DNA of 23,544 nt from DATHYU01 sp033722675 (GTDB lineage Bacteria; Actinomycetota; Acidimicrobiia; Spongiisociales; UBA11373), in contig JAWVYO010000032.1 in assembly GCA_033722675.1 (NCBI GenBank), forward strand, positions 1 to 23,544. The letters are read 5' to 3'. Both the position numbers and the translations under genes were made by a program. Below, in pieces: positions 1-6,344 of the stretch. The notes below the pieces were generated by a model. It had not been told where the DNA came from. It made no database searches and saw only the letters and a list, made by a program, of their open reading frames with translations. Numbering within the stretch: position 1 is the stretch's first letter; each line of letters opens with the position of its first letter.

Positions 1-119
1 CGCGGTTCCTGTGGGACGCCAACGTCGCCGCTCTCCGGGGCCTCGCCCGCCAGGTGCGCGGTGGCCAGAGCGTCGTGTGGGAGAAGGCCGAACGCAGGAC
101 CACGGAGGTCACGCGATGA
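1..119 (+). CDS. C-terminal end of a probable glycosyltransferase (5' truncated by window)
   Basis: An open frame enters from the left edge (first full codon at base 3) and runs about 38 codons to a TGA at 117-119. It overlaps the next start in an ATGA arrangement. The visible tail has a hydrophobic/basic helix (R-F-L-W-D-A-N-V-A-A-L-R-G-L-A-R) and ends in an arginine-rich stretch with V-V-W-E-K-A-E-R-R. A tail of the form V-W-(D/E)-K-T-E-R-R is common at the end of family 2 glycosyltransferases, and the next genes fit surface-glycan synthesis. The catalytic part lies outside the window, so the function is inferred from the tail and neighbours only. That it codes is supported by the translational coupling to the next gene. 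Confidence 0.55.
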   Translation, partial: RFLWDANVAALRGLARQVRGGQSVVWEKAERRTTEVTR

Positions 120-1219
120 GCCTTCGCCCCGACGCCCTCCCCGCCCCCGTCCTCGAGATCGTCGACTCCTTCGACGGCTTCGGCGACGAGTGGGACGAGG
201 TGGTCGCCTCCTCCACGCACGCCTCCGTGTTCGTGACCCGGGCCTGGCTGTCGGCGTGGCAGGAGACCCTGGGGACCGGTCACCGGTTGCTGATCGTCAC
301 GGCGCGGCATCCCCTCGACGGCCGCCTGCTGGCGGCCGCCCCCTTCGCCGTCGAGCGGCGGCGCCGCCTCGGTATCCGCCACGACGCGCTCGTGTTCGCC
401 GGATCGGGTATCGCCGCCCCGGATCATCTCGACGTGATCACCCGCGTCGGCCACGAGGATCTCGCCCACCACCTGTGGCGGACCGTCCGGCGGGCCGGCG
501 GGTGGGACCTCGCCGACCTCGACGGTCTCCGCGCCGGTTCACTCCTCGCCCGCGCCGCGCTGCGGCGCTCCGGCGACGAGCGCCACGTCGTCGACGTCGA
601 ACCGTGCCCGTACGCGTCCCTCCCGGCGAGCTGGGAGGAGTACGAGGCGGACCTCGGCAAGAACCTCCGCCAGAACCTGCGGCGCTACGCCCGCAAGATG
701 GACCGTGAGTCCGGCGCTCCCGTCACCGAACGGATGGTGACGAACCCCGACGAGATCGGTCCCACCGTCGCCCGGCTCGCCGAGTTGCACCAGGCGGTGC
801 GCACCGCGAAGGGCGACGCGGGGTCGTTCCACACCCCCGAGTTCCTCGACTTCGCCACCCTGGCGGCCCGGCGGCTCTTCGACGCCGGGCGGCTCCGCCT
901 TCACCGGCTCGACGTCGGGGACGAGGCGGTGGCGGTGATCTGGTGCATGCGCCGGGGCGACCGGGTGGCCTTCTACTCCACCGGGTACGACCACGCCTGG
1001 TCGAAGTACGGACCGGGACGTCGCGTCATGGCCGCGGCCATCCGATCCGCCATCGACGAAGGGGCGAAGGAGTTCGACTTCCTCCGGGGCGACGAGTCGT
1101 ACAAGGACGCATGGACCAGCCGGTCGAGGCTGAACCAGCGCCTGATCGTCCCCCGCTCGCGGCGCGGGCGTGCGCTGTGGGCGCTGCGCTCGATCAGGCG
1201 GGCACTGGGACGCCGATAG
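116..1219 (+). CDS. GNAT family acyltransferase of the CelD/FemAB-like (BioF2-like) type
   Basis: 367 residues from the ATG at 116, which overlaps the stop of the preceding gene (ATGA), so the two are probably co-translated. The protein has the two-lobe layout of CelD/BcsL and FemAB-like acyltransferases. The N-terminal lobe contains F-V-T-R-A-W-L-S-A-W, a usual start of this fold. A central basic helix (L-G-K-N-L-R-Q-N-L-R-R-Y) matches the family's R-x-x-L-R-R segment. The C-terminal lobe contains F-Y-S-T-G-Y-D and E-F-D-F-L-R-G-D-E-S-Y-K, typical of the acyl-CoA-binding half. Such proteins acylate exopolysaccharide or envelope precursors in the cytoplasm, and glycosyltransferase and deacetylase neighbours fit that. 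The substrate cannot be told. The last 26 bp overlap the convergent minus-strand phosphotransferase. Confidence 0.85.
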   Translation: MSLRPDALPAPVLEIVDSFDGFGDEWDEVVASSTHASVFVTRAWLSAWQETLGTGHRLLIVTARHPLDGRLLAAAPFAVERRRRLGIRHDALVFAGSGIAAPDHLDVITRVGHEDLAHHLWRTVRRAGGWDLADLDGLRAGSLLARAALRRSGDERHVVDVEPCPYASLPASWEEYEADLGKNLRQNLRRYARKMDRESGAPVTERMVTNPDEIGPTVARLAELHQAVRTAKGDAGSFHTPEFLDFATLAARRLFDAGRLRLHRLDVGDEAVAVIWCMRRGDRVAFYSTGYDHAWSKYGPGRRVMAAAIRSAIDEGAKEFDFLRGDESYKDAWTSRSRLNQRLIVPRSRRGRALWALRSIRRALGRR

Positions 1220-2186
1220 CCGCGAGCGTGCTGCGGGCCTCCGCGGCACACCGCCGGACGACGGCCCCGCCCAGGGTGCGGCGGGCGACGGACCCCCTCG
1301 ACGCCTCGGCGGCGTCGGCCCACCGGTGGATCGCCGCGACGGCGGTCATCGTCGCCAGCACCTCTCCGTCGACATCGCCGTACCCGTCCAGGAAGGCGGT
1401 CGTCCACCGGCGGAGACGCCGTGACGTCGGCAGGAGGCCGAGGCTGGCGGCACGAACGCGATGGGTGCGCAGATCCACCACGAAGCGGGCGACGTCGCCG
1501 GCCGCTGCACCCCGATACCGGTTCGGATCGATCACCGCGACGCGTCCGTCGGCGTCGACGAGCACGTTGGCGAGGGTGAAGTCGCCATGGGTCGCCCCCA
1601 CCGCCACGGGAGCGGCCCCGAGGCGGTGCAGGGCCGGGGCGAGGCGGTCGACGAGGTCGGGACGGCCGAGCGTGGCGGCCGCCCGCCCCACGTCCCCGGC
1701 GACGGCGTCGGCGTCGAAGCTCCCCGGTGCCACCCCGCCCACCGACTCGTGGAAGTGCCGCAGCCACCGCCCGGCCGCGGCGAAGGGGTCGCCCGGGACC
1801 CGTCGTCCGAGAAGCGAACGAAGCGGGGAACCCGGGAATCGTTCCATCACGATCGCGTTGACCGCCGGCACGTACTCGATCACCCGCACGGCGTCGAGGC
1901 CCGGGTCCCCGGACTCGTCCACCATCGCGGCGATCGCGGCGAGGGCGTCTGCCTCCTCGCGGGTGTCCTGCTGGGGCCCCGCGGCGAGGGCGTCGTCGAG
2001 CGTCGGCGCCGCGTCCCACACGGGGACCTTGACGACGAGGGGCACTTCCCGCCCGTCGGGGGCGACGGCCGTTGGCCGGAACTGCACGGACCATGCGTGA
2101 TGGGAGGGCGGACCGTCCCAGCGCAGGACGGACCCGGGCCCGAACCACGCTCCCACGCGGGCGTCGAGCGCCTCGGTGACGGTCAC
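1194..2186 (-). CDS. Aminoglycoside-phosphotransferase-fold kinase (APH/choline-kinase-like)
   Basis: 330 residues from a GTG at 2186, chosen because it overlaps the stop of the upstream deacetylase in GTGA. The catalytic loop H-G-D-F-T-L-A-N-V-L (His200, Asp202, Asn207) and the metal-binding I-D-P (Asp220) are intact. An N-lobe Val-Lys pair (V-V-K-V-P, Lys53) is the likely ATP-binding lysine. A small-molecule kinase using ATP is expected. In a surface-polysaccharide setting it may phosphorylate a sugar or lipid-linked glycan, which is inference from neighbours. Antibiotic phosphorylation is possible for the fold, but nothing here supports it. Its 3' end overlaps the convergent acyltransferase gene by 26 bp. 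It probably shares a transcript with the deacetylase. Confidence 0.8.
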   Translation of the reverse strand: MTVTEALDARVGAWFGPGSVLRWDGPPSHHAWSVQFRPTAVAPDGREVPLVVKVPVWDAAPTLDDALAAGPQQDTREEADALAAIAAMVDESGDPGLDAVRVIEYVPAVNAIVMERFPGSPLRSLLGRRVPGDPFAAAGRWLRHFHESVGGVAPGSFDADAVAGDVGRAAATLGRPDLVDRLAPALHRLGAAPVAVGATHGDFTLANVLVDADGRVAVIDPNRYRGAAAGDVARFVVDLRTHRVRAASLGLLPTSRRLRRWTTAFLDGYGDVDGEVLATMTAVAAIHRWADAAEASRGSVARRTLGGAVVRRCAAEARSTLAAIGVPVPA

Positions 2187-3205
2187 CGGAGCGCTCCGAC
2201 GAGCCGGGGTACGCCGGCGAGCTTGGCGGCGAACCGGGCCCGATCGTCGCCGTGATGCACATAGATGCGGCGGATGCGCAGCGGGTCGCCGATCAACTCC
2301 CGCCGGCGGGCAGGGCCGGGTACGAGCGTGAACGCGGCGCGGAACCCGGCGTCGGCGACGGTGTCCACCACGGCGTCCGTGTAGTCGGCCGGGTGGCCGT
2401 TCGGGTAGGCGAACGTGACGGGTACCCGCCCGGTCTCCGCCGCGATGCGATCCCGGGATCCGCGGATCTCGTCGCGGGCCCGGTCGAGGTCCACCCGTGA
2501 CAGCACCGGATGACTGCAGGTGTGGGCGTCGATCACCACCCCGGTGTCGGCCATCGCCCGGACCTCGTCCCATTCGAGGGCGAGGCCGGCGAAGGCGTCG
2601 TCGGGGATGGTCACGCCGAGCGCCTCGGGGAGCGCCGCGACGGCGTCGGCCTTGCGGGGCTCGGGGAGCGTCTTCAGGAACTCGATGTAGCCGCGGGTGA
2701 CCACCTCGCGCGCCGGGAGGTCCGACCAGGAGCGCCGGCCGGCCTCCGGCAGGTCCGCCGCGTCCCGAGCGGCGTGGGCGAAGCACCACGCCACCCGGTC
2801 CCACCAGAAGCCGTGGTTCGTGTCGATCGCATCGGTGGCGGCGAACAGGACGGCGGGGATGCCGCGCTCGGCAAGGACCGGGAGGGCGACCGTCAGGTTG
2901 TCGCGATACCCGTCGTCGAACGTGACCAGCACGGCCCGGCGCGGCAGCTCCGGCCCGCCCTCGATCGCAGCGAGGACCCGATCGAGACCCACCGGGTGGT
3001 ACCGCTCGGCCACCTCGTCCATCTGGGCGGCGAACTCCTCGGGCGAGGCGCTCACGTTTCCCCTGAAGGTGACGAAGTCGGGCCCGACGTCGGTGACGCG
3101 GTGGTAGGCGAGGACGCGCAGGGCGCGCGGACCGAAGGCGGCGCCGGTCCCCCGGAGGCCGCCCGACCGGTGTGCCGCGTCGAGGATCGTGCGCTTCAGG
3201 CCCAC
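2183..3205 (-). CDS. Polysaccharide deacetylase (NodB/CE4 family)
   Basis: 340 residues. The CE4 motifs are present in order: motif 1 T-F-D-D-G-Y (residues 95-100, with the catalytic-base and metal Asp pair), motif 2 H-T-C-S-H-P (metal histidines), and motif 3 F-A-Y-P-N-G. Before these comes V-L-A-Y-H-R-V, usual at the start of the domain. The reaction is metal-dependent hydrolysis of N- or O-acetyl groups from a surface polysaccharide. There is no clear signal peptide, so either the protein is cytoplasmic or the start is wrong. The GTG at 3205 was chosen by homology; an AGGAG lies only 1 nt before it, unusually close. The frame stays open to 3310, but that extra sequence is low complexity. 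It overlaps the phosphotransferase start by 4 bp. Confidence 0.88.
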   Translation of the reverse strand: MGLKRTILDAAHRSGGLRGTGAAFGPRALRVLAYHRVTDVGPDFVTFRGNVSASPEEFAAQMDEVAERYHPVGLDRVLAAIEGGPELPRRAVLVTFDDGYRDNLTVALPVLAERGIPAVLFAATDAIDTNHGFWWDRVAWCFAHAARDAADLPEAGRRSWSDLPAREVVTRGYIEFLKTLPEPRKADAVAALPEALGVTIPDDAFAGLALEWDEVRAMADTGVVIDAHTCSHPVLSRVDLDRARDEIRGSRDRIAAETGRVPVTFAYPNGHPADYTDAVVDTVADAGFRAAFTLVPGPARRRELIGDPLRIRRIYVHHGDDRARFAAKLAGVPRLVGALR

Positions 3206-3333
3206 ACTCCTGGATCGGCACCCGGCGCCCGGATCTGTAGGGGGGGGTCTCGGAGCGGCCCGGACCTCGGACGAGGCGGCAGCACGCAGCACACCAAACC
3301 GGCGCACCACCCTGACGTGACTCGGCCTCCGTC

Positions 3334-3406
3334 GCCCGGAACGGCCTCAGCGGAGCGGGCAGCAGGGCCTGCGTGGCCCGGAACGGCCCCAGCGGAGCGG
3401 GCAGCA
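3334..3406. repeat. Two 31-bp direct repeat copies at 42-bp spacing
   Basis: Copy 1 is at 3334-3364 and copy 2 at 3376-3406. They differ at one position (T/C at base 14 of the unit). An 11-nt part, GGAGCGGGCAG, recurs a third time at 3512-3522, directly before the TATGGT -10 box. After this shared core the three copies read CAGGGC, CACGGC and TATGGT, as if the first two were degenerate relatives of the third. Tandem duplication of an upstream regulatory stretch is one reading. Confidence 0.8.
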
Positions 3407-3522
3407 CGGCCACGGCCGCCGATGGGGTCGGGGCCCGATCTGGCGGAGGTGGGCCGGACCGGCGTCTGTTCGGCGGCGTCAGCCGCCGAAGTCGGCCCGG
3501 GGAGGAACCAGGGAGCGGGCAG

Positions 3523-3528
3523 TATGGT
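3523..3528 (+). promoter_or_regulatory. -10 box TATGGT of the HhH-GPD gene
   Basis: TATGGT lies 25 nt before the GTG start. A transcription start about 7 nt downstream would leave a short leader carrying the strong GGAGG at 3544-3548. No convincing -35 is seen. Confidence 0.5.
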
Positions 3529-3553
3529 CGGATCCGATCGACCGGAGGTACCC

Positions 3554-4108
3554 GTGGCACCCGAGATGCTCCCGTTCACCGAGGAGGACGAGGCGAACCG
3601 GCTGCTCGCCTCGAATCCCTTCGCGCTCATGGTGGGGATGCTGTTGGATCAGCAGTTCCCGATGGAGCGGGCGTTCTTCTCGCCATACCTGCTCGCGGAG
3701 CGTCTGGACGGGCCGCTCGAACCGGCGACGGTGGCGGCGCTGGAGGAGTCCGAGATCGAGGAGCTGTTCCAGGGCCCGCCGGCGCTCCACCGCTTCTGGG
3801 GGTCGATGGGTCGACGGACCCGCTCCCTGGCCGAAGCGATCGTCGAGGACTACGACGGGGACGCGGCGGCGGTCTGGCGGGGGGCGGAGGACGGGGCCGA
3901 CCTGTATGCCCGCCTGCGCGAGCTGCCCGGGTTCGGCGAGGCGAAGGCGAGGATCTTCGTGGGCGTGATCGGCAAGCGGCTGGGCGAGGGTCCGGAGGGG
4001 TGGGAGGAGGAGGCGGCGGACTGGCCGTCCATCGCCGACGTCGACTCCTTCGACCACGTCGCGGTCCTCCGGGAGCAGAAGCGGGCGATGAAGGCGAAGG
4101 AGTCGTGA
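3554..4108 (+). CDS. HhH-GPD-type base excision repair protein (TIGR03252-like)
   Basis: 184 residues from a GTG preceded by GGAGG at 5-nt spacing, which fixes the start better than the later ATG. The segment A-L-M-V-G-M-L-L-D-Q-Q-F-P-M-E (residues 24-38) is the hallmark of a mainly actinobacterial HhH-GPD family. The C-terminal half has a helix-hairpin-helix, L-R-E-L-P-G-F-G-E-A-K-A (121-132), for DNA binding. Well-studied HhH-GPD glycosylases have a catalytic Asp after the hairpin; I cannot identify it with certainty here. No C-terminal 4Fe-4S cysteine set is present, unlike endonuclease III or MutY. The role is probably removal of damaged bases, but this subfamily is uncharacterised. Its stop overlaps the next gene's GTG (GTGA). 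Confidence 0.85.
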   Translation: MAPEMLPFTEEDEANRLLASNPFALMVGMLLDQQFPMERAFFSPYLLAERLDGPLEPATVAALEESEIEELFQGPPALHRFWGSMGRRTRSLAEAIVEDYDGDAAAVWRGAEDGADLYARLRELPGFGEAKARIFVGVIGKRLGEGPEGWEEEAADWPSIADVDSFDHVAVLREQKRAMKAKES

Positions 4109-4443
4109 CGGCGCTGGTCGAACAGGTCCTCGACTACCTGGTGCGGTGGTCGGCGTGGCTCGGTGTCGTCGTGGCGGGCTCGGCGGTGCTCGCCGGGGCG
4201 GTGTGGGCGGCGGTCCGGATGGTGGCGGCGGCCCCGGACCTGCGTCGGACGATCCTCTGGAGCACCGGGGGGGCGATCGTCCTCGCCTCCCTGGCCCATC
4301 GGCTCGGAGTCGCCGGGCCGGAGGTGGGTGTGTGGCGGCACGAGCTGCCGTGGGCGTGGGCGGCGGCCGGTGCCGTGCTCGGCGCCACCGCCGTCGCCAC
4401 CGTGTCGCTCAGCCGCCGAGCTCCGGATGGAGGTCGTCGATGA
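4105..4443 (+). CDS. Small membrane protein of unknown function, three predicted helices
   Basis: 112 residues from a GTG overlapping the upstream stop (GTGA), so probably co-translated with the repair gene. Three hydrophobic segments are visible at about residues 15-38, 48-66 and 82-102, separated by short charged turns (R-M-V-A-A-A-P-D-L-R-R after the first). It ends in a basic, Gly/Arg-rich tail. I recognise no family. The overlap and membrane topology support a real gene. The last 35 bp overlap the end of the convergent binding-lipoprotein gene, so the exact C-terminus is less certain. Confidence 0.6.
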   Translation: MTALVEQVLDYLVRWSAWLGVVVAGSAVLAGAVWAAVRMVAAAPDLRRTILWSTGGAIVLASLAHRLGVAGPEVGVWRHELPWAWAAAGAVLGATAVATVSLSRRAPDGGRR

Positions 4444-5359
4444 CCTCGTCGAGGAGGTCACCCGTCCGCGGGCCGAGGCCGAGCAGGTAGAGGTCCTCGT
4501 AGACGAGCACGGCGCCGTTCCTCCCCGCCGTCGTCTGCGCGACGCCGGGAAGCGCCAGGAACTCGTCCATGCCGCCCAGGTCTGCGATGCCCCGCTCGGC
4601 GGTGATGATGACCTCGGGATCGCCGGCGACGAGCGCCTCGGCGGTGAGGGGCACGAAGCCATCGGCGCCCGCCTCGGGGGCGACGTCCTCGGCCCCGATC
4701 GCCTCGAACACGCCTTCTGCCACCGATCCCTCTCCGAGGAGGAGGATCGTGTCGCCGCGCCCGGCGACGTAGACGAGCGCCACCCGGGGCCGATCCTCGA
4801 CGTCGGCCGTCCGGGCGGCGGCGTCGGCGATCTCGGCCTCCACGCGCGCGGCGAGGGCGTCGCCCCGCTCGGGGACACCGAGGACGCGAGCGACTTCGCG
4901 GATCTTGCGCGGGGGCGCCGTGATCCCGGCGGCGCGATCGAAGATCACGACCGGCACCCCGGCGGAGCGGAGTTGGTCGATCACCGTGGACGGGCTGGCG
5001 TCGATGTCGCCGAGCACCACGGTCGGCTCGAGGTCGAGGATCGGCTCGGTGAATAGCCGGAACTCGACGCCCACCTTCGGGATGGGGCGAACCTCCTCGA
5101 GGGGATGGACCGAGGACAGGTCGACGCCGACCACGTTCGGGCCGAGGCCGAGTGCGAACACGATCTCGGTGTAGTCGCCGCTCAGCGAGACGATGCGGGC
5201 CGCGCTCTCCACGGTCGTCGTCACGCCGTCGGGTCCCGTGTACGTGGCGGGGAGGCCGGGTGTGGGGATGGCCGTCGTGTCGGCCGTGGCGTCGGTCCCC
5301 TCGGACCCGCAGGCGGCGAGCAGGAGGGCGAGGGCGGTGAGGAGGGTCCGGTGGCGCAC
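4409..5359 (-). CDS. ABC transporter substrate-binding lipoprotein, BtuF/FecB/HmuT-like
   Basis: 316 residues from a GTG at 5359. A lipoprotein signal ends in the lipobox L-A-A-C with Cys17, followed by an acidic/Thr-rich linker, so the mature protein is anchored on the outer face of the membrane. The body has the class III (helical backbone) binding-protein order: R-I-V-S-L-S-G-D-Y-T-E-I-V-F-A-L-G near residue 60, then V-V-G-V-D, L-D-L-E-P-T-V-V-L-G, and the C-terminal half with G-G-M-D-E-F-L-A-L-P-G-V. Such proteins bind Fe-siderophores, haem or cobalamin for an ABC importer. No permease or ATPase gene lies next to it, so the ligand is unknown and its partners must be elsewhere. A GATCAT box 6 nt before the start suggests a leaderless mRNA. 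Confidence 0.88.
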   Translation of the reverse strand: MRHRTLLTALALLLAACGSEGTDATADTTAIPTPGLPATYTGPDGVTTTVESAARIVSLSGDYTEIVFALGLGPNVVGVDLSSVHPLEEVRPIPKVGVEFRLFTEPILDLEPTVVLGDIDASPSTVIDQLRSAGVPVVIFDRAAGITAPPRKIREVARVLGVPERGDALAARVEAEIADAAARTADVEDRPRVALVYVAGRGDTILLLGEGSVAEGVFEAIGAEDVAPEAGADGFVPLTAEALVAGDPEVIITAERGIADLGGMDEFLALPGVAQTTAGRNGAVLVYEDLYLLGLGPRTGDLLDEVIDDLHPELGG

Positions 5360-5365
5360 GGACCC

Positions 5366-5371
5366 ATGATC
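5366..5371 (-). promoter_or_regulatory. -10-like box GATCAT 6 nt before the binding-lipoprotein start
   Basis: Read on the minus strand, GCGCGATCATGGGTCC runs directly into the GTG start. The identical 16-mer precedes the ATG of the GMC oxidoreductase at 9152. The placement fits leaderless transcription. Confidence 0.4.
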
Positions 5372-5418
5372 GCGCGTCCGTCGGAATGGAAATCCGGGCG
5401 TCGTCCGTTGGACGGGAC

Positions 5419-5805
5419 ATGAGCACCATCATGGAACTCCTGCGCACCCCAGAGACCACGACCGTCGCCGTCGTCGGCGCCACCGATCGCCCCGGCAAGT
5501 ACGGGGGGATCATCTACCGCGACCTGAAGGCGAAGGGCTTCACGGTCTTCGGCGTGAACCCGTATCGGGACTCCGTCGACGGCGACCGCTCCTACCGGAC
5601 GCTCGACGATCTCCCCGAGGCGCCCGACCTCGTGGACTACGTGGTGCCCCCGGCCCGGACGCTCGAGGTGCTCCAGGACGCCGAGCGGCTCGGCTACACG
5701 ACGGCCTTCGTCCAGCCGGGGGCCGAGGACGACGACGTCATCGAGTTCCTCGACGACCACGGGTTCGACTACCTGGCGAACACCTGCATCATGGTTCGGA
5801 GCTGA
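5419..5805 (+). CDS. CoA-binding protein (YccU-like, single Rossmann domain)
   Basis: 128 residues from the ATG at 5419. An earlier in-frame ATG at 5386 would add 11 residues without family-like sequence, and neither start has a strong ribosome-binding site. The Rossmann motif V-A-V-V-G-A-T-D-R-P-G-K-Y-G is near the N-terminus, followed by F-T-V-F-G-V-N-P-Y and a late V-Q-P-G-A-E. These are usual for the single-domain CoA-binding family related to the N-terminal part of acyl-CoA synthetases (NDP-forming). In this family the domain binds CoA, but the physiological role is generally unknown. It stands alone and is divergent from the binding lipoprotein. Confidence 0.88.
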   Translation: MSTIMELLRTPETTTVAVVGATDRPGKYGGIIYRDLKAKGFTVFGVNPYRDSVDGDRSYRTLDDLPEAPDLVDYVVPPARTLEVLQDAERLGYTTAFVQPGAEDDDVIEFLDDHGFDYLANTCIMVRS

Positions 5806-5856
5806 AGGCACACGCCGACCGGCGAGGGACACGAGACGGCGGGACGACGTGCGCTC

Positions 5857-5862
5857 TAGAGT
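5857..5862 (+). promoter_or_regulatory. -10 box TAGAGT of the NTF2-like gene
   Basis: TAGAGT lies 26 nt before the ATG at 5889. A start point near 5869 would give a short leader containing AGGAGG (5878-5883). This also argues for the ATG at 5889 rather than the one at 5865. Confidence 0.45.
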
Positions 5863-5888
5863 CGATGTCCCCCGCAGAGGAGGATCGG

Positions 5889-6296
5889 ATGGGTGCCGGG
5901 CGTGCGGACGTGGATGCCTTCTTCGCCGAGTACGCCGCCGCTCTCGCCGGGGCACTGACGACGGGGACCGCCGAAGCCGCGACCTCGTATTACGGGTTTC
6001 CGGCCCTCGCCGTCCGCGACGAGGCCTCGTGGGCCTACGACGACGCCGACGCGCTGGTCCGCGACCTGGACGCCCTGCGGCAGCAGGCCGAAGCCGCGGG
6101 AGTCGTGGACATCGCCGTCGACGTCACGACGGTCGAGCCGCTCACGCAGGCGCTGACGACCGTCGACGCCGACTGGGACTTCACGGACGCCGACGGTGCG
6201 ATCATCCTCGAGCAGGGCTGGCGATACGTCGTGCAGAGGACGTCGGCCGGACCCCGGATCAGGTTCGTCGCGGCCCGCACTCGCGCCGGGGACTGA
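5889..6296 (+). CDS. NTF2-like (SnoaL/DUF4440-type) small protein, function unknown
   Basis: 135 residues from the ATG at 5889, preceded by AGGAGG at 5-nt spacing. An upstream in-frame ATG at 5865 lacks a leader and is less likely. The sequence has the helix-then-strands pattern of a cone-shaped NTF2-like fold: an N-terminal helix (V-D-A-F-F-A-E-Y-A-A-A-L), then Y-Y-G-F-P-A-L-A-V-R-D, a later W-D-F-T-D-A-D-G and a closing G-W-R-Y-V-V-Q-R strand. Such proteins are small-molecule binding or isomerase-like domains, usually of unknown ligand. There is no signal peptide. It ends 49 bp before the convergent galactokinase-like gene. Confidence 0.7.
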   Translation: MGAGRADVDAFFAEYAAALAGALTTGTAEAATSYYGFPALAVRDEASWAYDDADALVRDLDALRQQAEAAGVVDIAVDVTTVEPLTQALTTVDADWDFTDADGAIILEQGWRYVVQRTSAGPRIRFVAARTRAGD

Positions 6297-6344
6297 CCGA
6301 CGAGGCCCTCCGACGTCCGCCGACCGCGTCGACGGCGATCCCCG

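Larger units (their letters stand above)
3206..3553. other. 348-bp intergenic region between divergent genes
   Basis: This lies between the minus-strand deacetylase and the plus-strand HhH-GPD gene. Frames stay open through it but give only Pro/Arg/Gly/Ala-rich sequence with no recognisable domain, so I treat it as non-coding. It holds a run of seven or more G at 3240-3247, a 31-bp direct repeat (3334-3364 and 3376-3406), a third partial copy of the repeat core (3512-3522), and the promoter of the downstream gene. A weak TACAGAT on the minus strand near 3233-3239 may serve the deacetylase. Confidence 0.6.

Noticed and set aside
2510..3553. Open frame extending the HhH-GPD protein far upstream
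   Set aside because: It lies opposite the deacetylase and in low-complexity sequence; GGAGG before GTG 3554 and the family N-terminus decide the start.
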